NCBI GenBank assembly: GCA_029821215.1
Contig: JALGTV010000053.1
Location: 1-7,817 of the forward strand
DNA length: 7,817 nt
Source: Candidatus Zipacnadia bacterium
GTDB taxonomy: Bacteria; Armatimonadota; Zipacnadia; Zipacnadales; Zipacnadaceae
Direction: 5' to 3'
In this document: piece after piece, positions 7,367 to 7,817 of the stretch
Layout of the letters: each line of letters begins with the position of its first letter
Numbering within the stretch: the stretch's first letter is position 1
The notes under the pieces: generated by a model
Databases searched by the model: none
Told to the model about the DNA's origin: nothing
The model's input: only the letters and a program-made list of their open reading frames with translations
Position numbers and translations under genes: made by a program

Positions 7367-7408
7367 GAGCTTGCCGAAGGGAGCTTGCCGAAAGGAGCCT
7401 GCCGAACG
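7367..7408. repeat. Three tandem copies of a 14-bp unit, GAGCYTGCCGAAVG
   Basis: The units are GAGCTTGCCGAAGG (7367-7380), GAGCTTGCCGAAAG (7381-7394) and GAGCCTGCCGAACG (7395-7408), directly abutting. A fourth copy, GAGCCTGCCGAAGG, lies at 7791-7804. The first and fourth are preceded by CCT, giving CCTGAGCYTGCCGAAGG. To my memory this word is close to one that is abundant between genes in many bacterial genomes. It is non-coding here. Confidence 0.85.
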
Positions 7409-7440
7409 GTGCCGCGACCAACATGGGGCCAGGGATGGCC

Positions 7441-7482
7441 CTCCTACGGTGGGTTAAGGTATTGCCTCTTCTGCCGTAGGAG
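7441..7482. repeat. Perfect 9-bp inverted repeat, CTCCTACGG / CCGTAGGAG
   Basis: The arms are 7441-7449 and 7474-7482 with a 24-nt loop. It lies in the presumed leader of the homing-repeat gene. The right arm continues into GCGGCGTTTTACCCGCC, a degenerate small palindrome that resembles the GCGGGGTT/AACCCCGC module at 7729-7748. No T-tract follows, so it is not a typical terminator. Confidence 0.65.
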
Positions 7483-7534
7483 CGGCGTTTTACCCGCCTC
7501 TGGTGGACCTCGCCGCGCCACTGTGTAAACTAAC

Positions 7535-7558
7535 GCCTGCCACGGGGCGCAGGCAGGC
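7535..7558 (-). repeat. GC-rich hairpin near the 5' end of the presumed leader
   Basis: GCCTGCC (7535-7541) and GGCAGGC (7552-7558) form a 7-bp stem with a 10-nt loop. On the minus strand it begins about 20 nt after the predicted transcription start and is followed by GTTAGTTT, which is only weakly terminator-like. Confidence 0.5.
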
Positions 7559-7583
7559 AAGTCAACCTTGATTCGCAGTAAAT

Positions 7584-7612
7584 AGTATACCACAGGCCAG
7601 CGCGGCTGTCAA
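7584..7612 (-). promoter_or_regulatory. Near-consensus sigma-70 promoter facing the homing-repeat gene
   Basis: On the minus strand a perfect -35 TTGACA (7607-7612) and TATACT (7584-7589, 5/6) are separated by exactly 17 bp. TGG immediately before the -10 gives an extended -10 (TGnTATACT). Transcription should start near 7577 and run toward the gene beginning at 7302 through a leader of about 275 nt. It is the best promoter in the window. It could drive that gene or a small non-coding RNA. Confidence 0.7.
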
Positions 7613-7615
7613 TGG

Positions 7616-7651
7616 TGCCCCGCGCCTTGCGAATCGTAGCGAGACGGGGCA
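7616..7651. repeat. Hairpin TGCCCCG / CGGGGCA just upstream of the strong promoter
   Basis: The arms are 7616-7622 and 7645-7651, 7 bp and perfect, with a 22-nt loop that contains TGCGAATC. It adjoins the -35 box and could be part of an upstream repeat element or a binding site. Confidence 0.5.
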
Positions 7652-7686
7652 TACGGTAGCAGGTCAGCAGCGGCCGTTATGCTGCT

Positions 7687-7775
7687 CCCCTCTCGCGTAG
7701 CGGAGGTTCTCAACCTGCGCCAGTCCGAGCGGGGTTGGAGAACCCCGCCTACGCGGTGAAGAATATACAGAGGGG
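7687..7775. repeat. 89-bp imperfect palindrome (REP/MITE-like element)
   Basis: Nested complementary blocks are CCCCTCT 7687-7693 with AGAGGGG 7769-7775, CGCGTAG 7694-7700 with CTACGCG 7749-7755, GGTTCTC 7705-7711 with GAGAACC 7738-7744, and AACC 7712-7715 with GGTT 7733-7736. Its right half also forms an independent perfect 8-bp hairpin GCGGGGTT-GGAG-AACCCCGC (7729-7748), and the left half a smaller one (AGGTT-CTC-AACCT, 7704-7716). Two inverted small palindromes are the arrangement seen in REP-pair or MITE-like repeats. Confidence 0.7.
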
Positions 7776-7790
7776 CACCCTCTCTGTCCT

Positions 7791-7804
7791 GAGCCTGCCG
7801 AAGG
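7791..7804. repeat. Fourth dispersed copy of the 14-bp GAGCYTGCCGAAGG unit
   Basis: GAGCCTGCCGAAGG occurs in the same orientation as the tandem array about 380 bp away and is again preceded by CCT. Its presence outside the array shows that the unit is a dispersed word and not only a local duplication. Confidence 0.8.
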
Positions 7805-7817
7805 ATGCCCCGACTGC

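Larger units (their letters stand above)
7303..7817. other. Gene-free, repeat- and palindrome-rich region (515 bp)
   Basis: No ORF with a credible start, ribosome site or family match was found on either strand. The stretch holds three tandem 14-bp units with a fourth copy at the window edge, several inverted repeats (7441-7482, 7535-7558, 7616-7651, 7687-7775) and one near-consensus promoter directed at the homing-repeat gene. Its density of GC-rich palindromes differs from the rest of the window. It resembles intergenic repeat clusters of the REP/MITE type. Confidence 0.7.

Noticed and set aside
7367..7408. Possible CRISPR array
   Set aside because: The 14-bp units abut with no spacers, and no cas gene is present.
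7329..7424. Minus-strand 31-codon ORF running through the tandem 14-bp repeats
   Set aside because: It has no Shine-Dalgarno, its codons are simply the repeat units read through, and the peptide resembles spurious repeat-derived predictions.
7535..7558. Rho-independent terminator
   Set aside because: The stem is good, but the following GTTAGTTT is not a continuous T-tract and the element lies just after a promoter.

Overview
The window is a stretch of bacterial chromosome, moderately GC-rich by eye. Every gene I can support lies on the minus strand, so transcription runs from high to low coordinates. The gene set is a Gph-type HAD hydrolase, a PurM/HypE-like AIR-synthase-related protein, a giant UPF0182 membrane protein, a DUF151 'bifunctional nuclease' and a lipoprotein with dockerin-like repeats. 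This suits a free-living, little-studied lineage such as Armatimonadota, Chloroflexota or a related group. The phylum is a guess from gene content and is not shown by any marker gene.

Layout in transcription order. (1) 7303-7817 has no credible gene. It is rich in short repeats and palindromes and carries a near-consensus sigma-70 promoter (7584-7612) pointing at the next gene across a leader of about 275 nt. (2) 6886-7302 encodes a 138-aa protein made only of two homing-endonuclease-associated repeats, with no nuclease domain. (3) After a 132-bp gap comes a tightly packed four-gene block: DUF151 protein (6199-6753), UPF0182 membrane protein (3283-6198, starting on the base after the upstream stop), HAD phosphatase (2587-3258, 24 bp later) and AIR-synthase-related protein (1559-2587, sharing one base with the HAD stop). 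This spacing indicates one operon with translational coupling at two junctions. (4) After 83 bp, and behind its own promoter overlapping the end of the previous gene, lies a lipoprotein gene (1475 to the window edge, 3' end missing) with a dockerin-type calcium-binding doublet near its N-terminus.

How the genes may work together: the HAD/AIRS pair looks like a phosphatase coupled to an ATP-using PurM-superfamily enzyme, and probably acts on one small-molecule pathway. The substrate cannot be read from the sequence. DUF151 and UPF0182 are both widespread families without a settled bacterial role, and here they are translationally linked. No hydrogenase, CRISPR, tRNA, rRNA, transposase or phage gene was seen. 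The least ordinary parts are the repeat-rich leader upstream of the homing-repeat gene, the Pro/Gly-rich insertion with a C8 tract in the UPF0182 protein, and the N-terminal dockerin-like lipoprotein.
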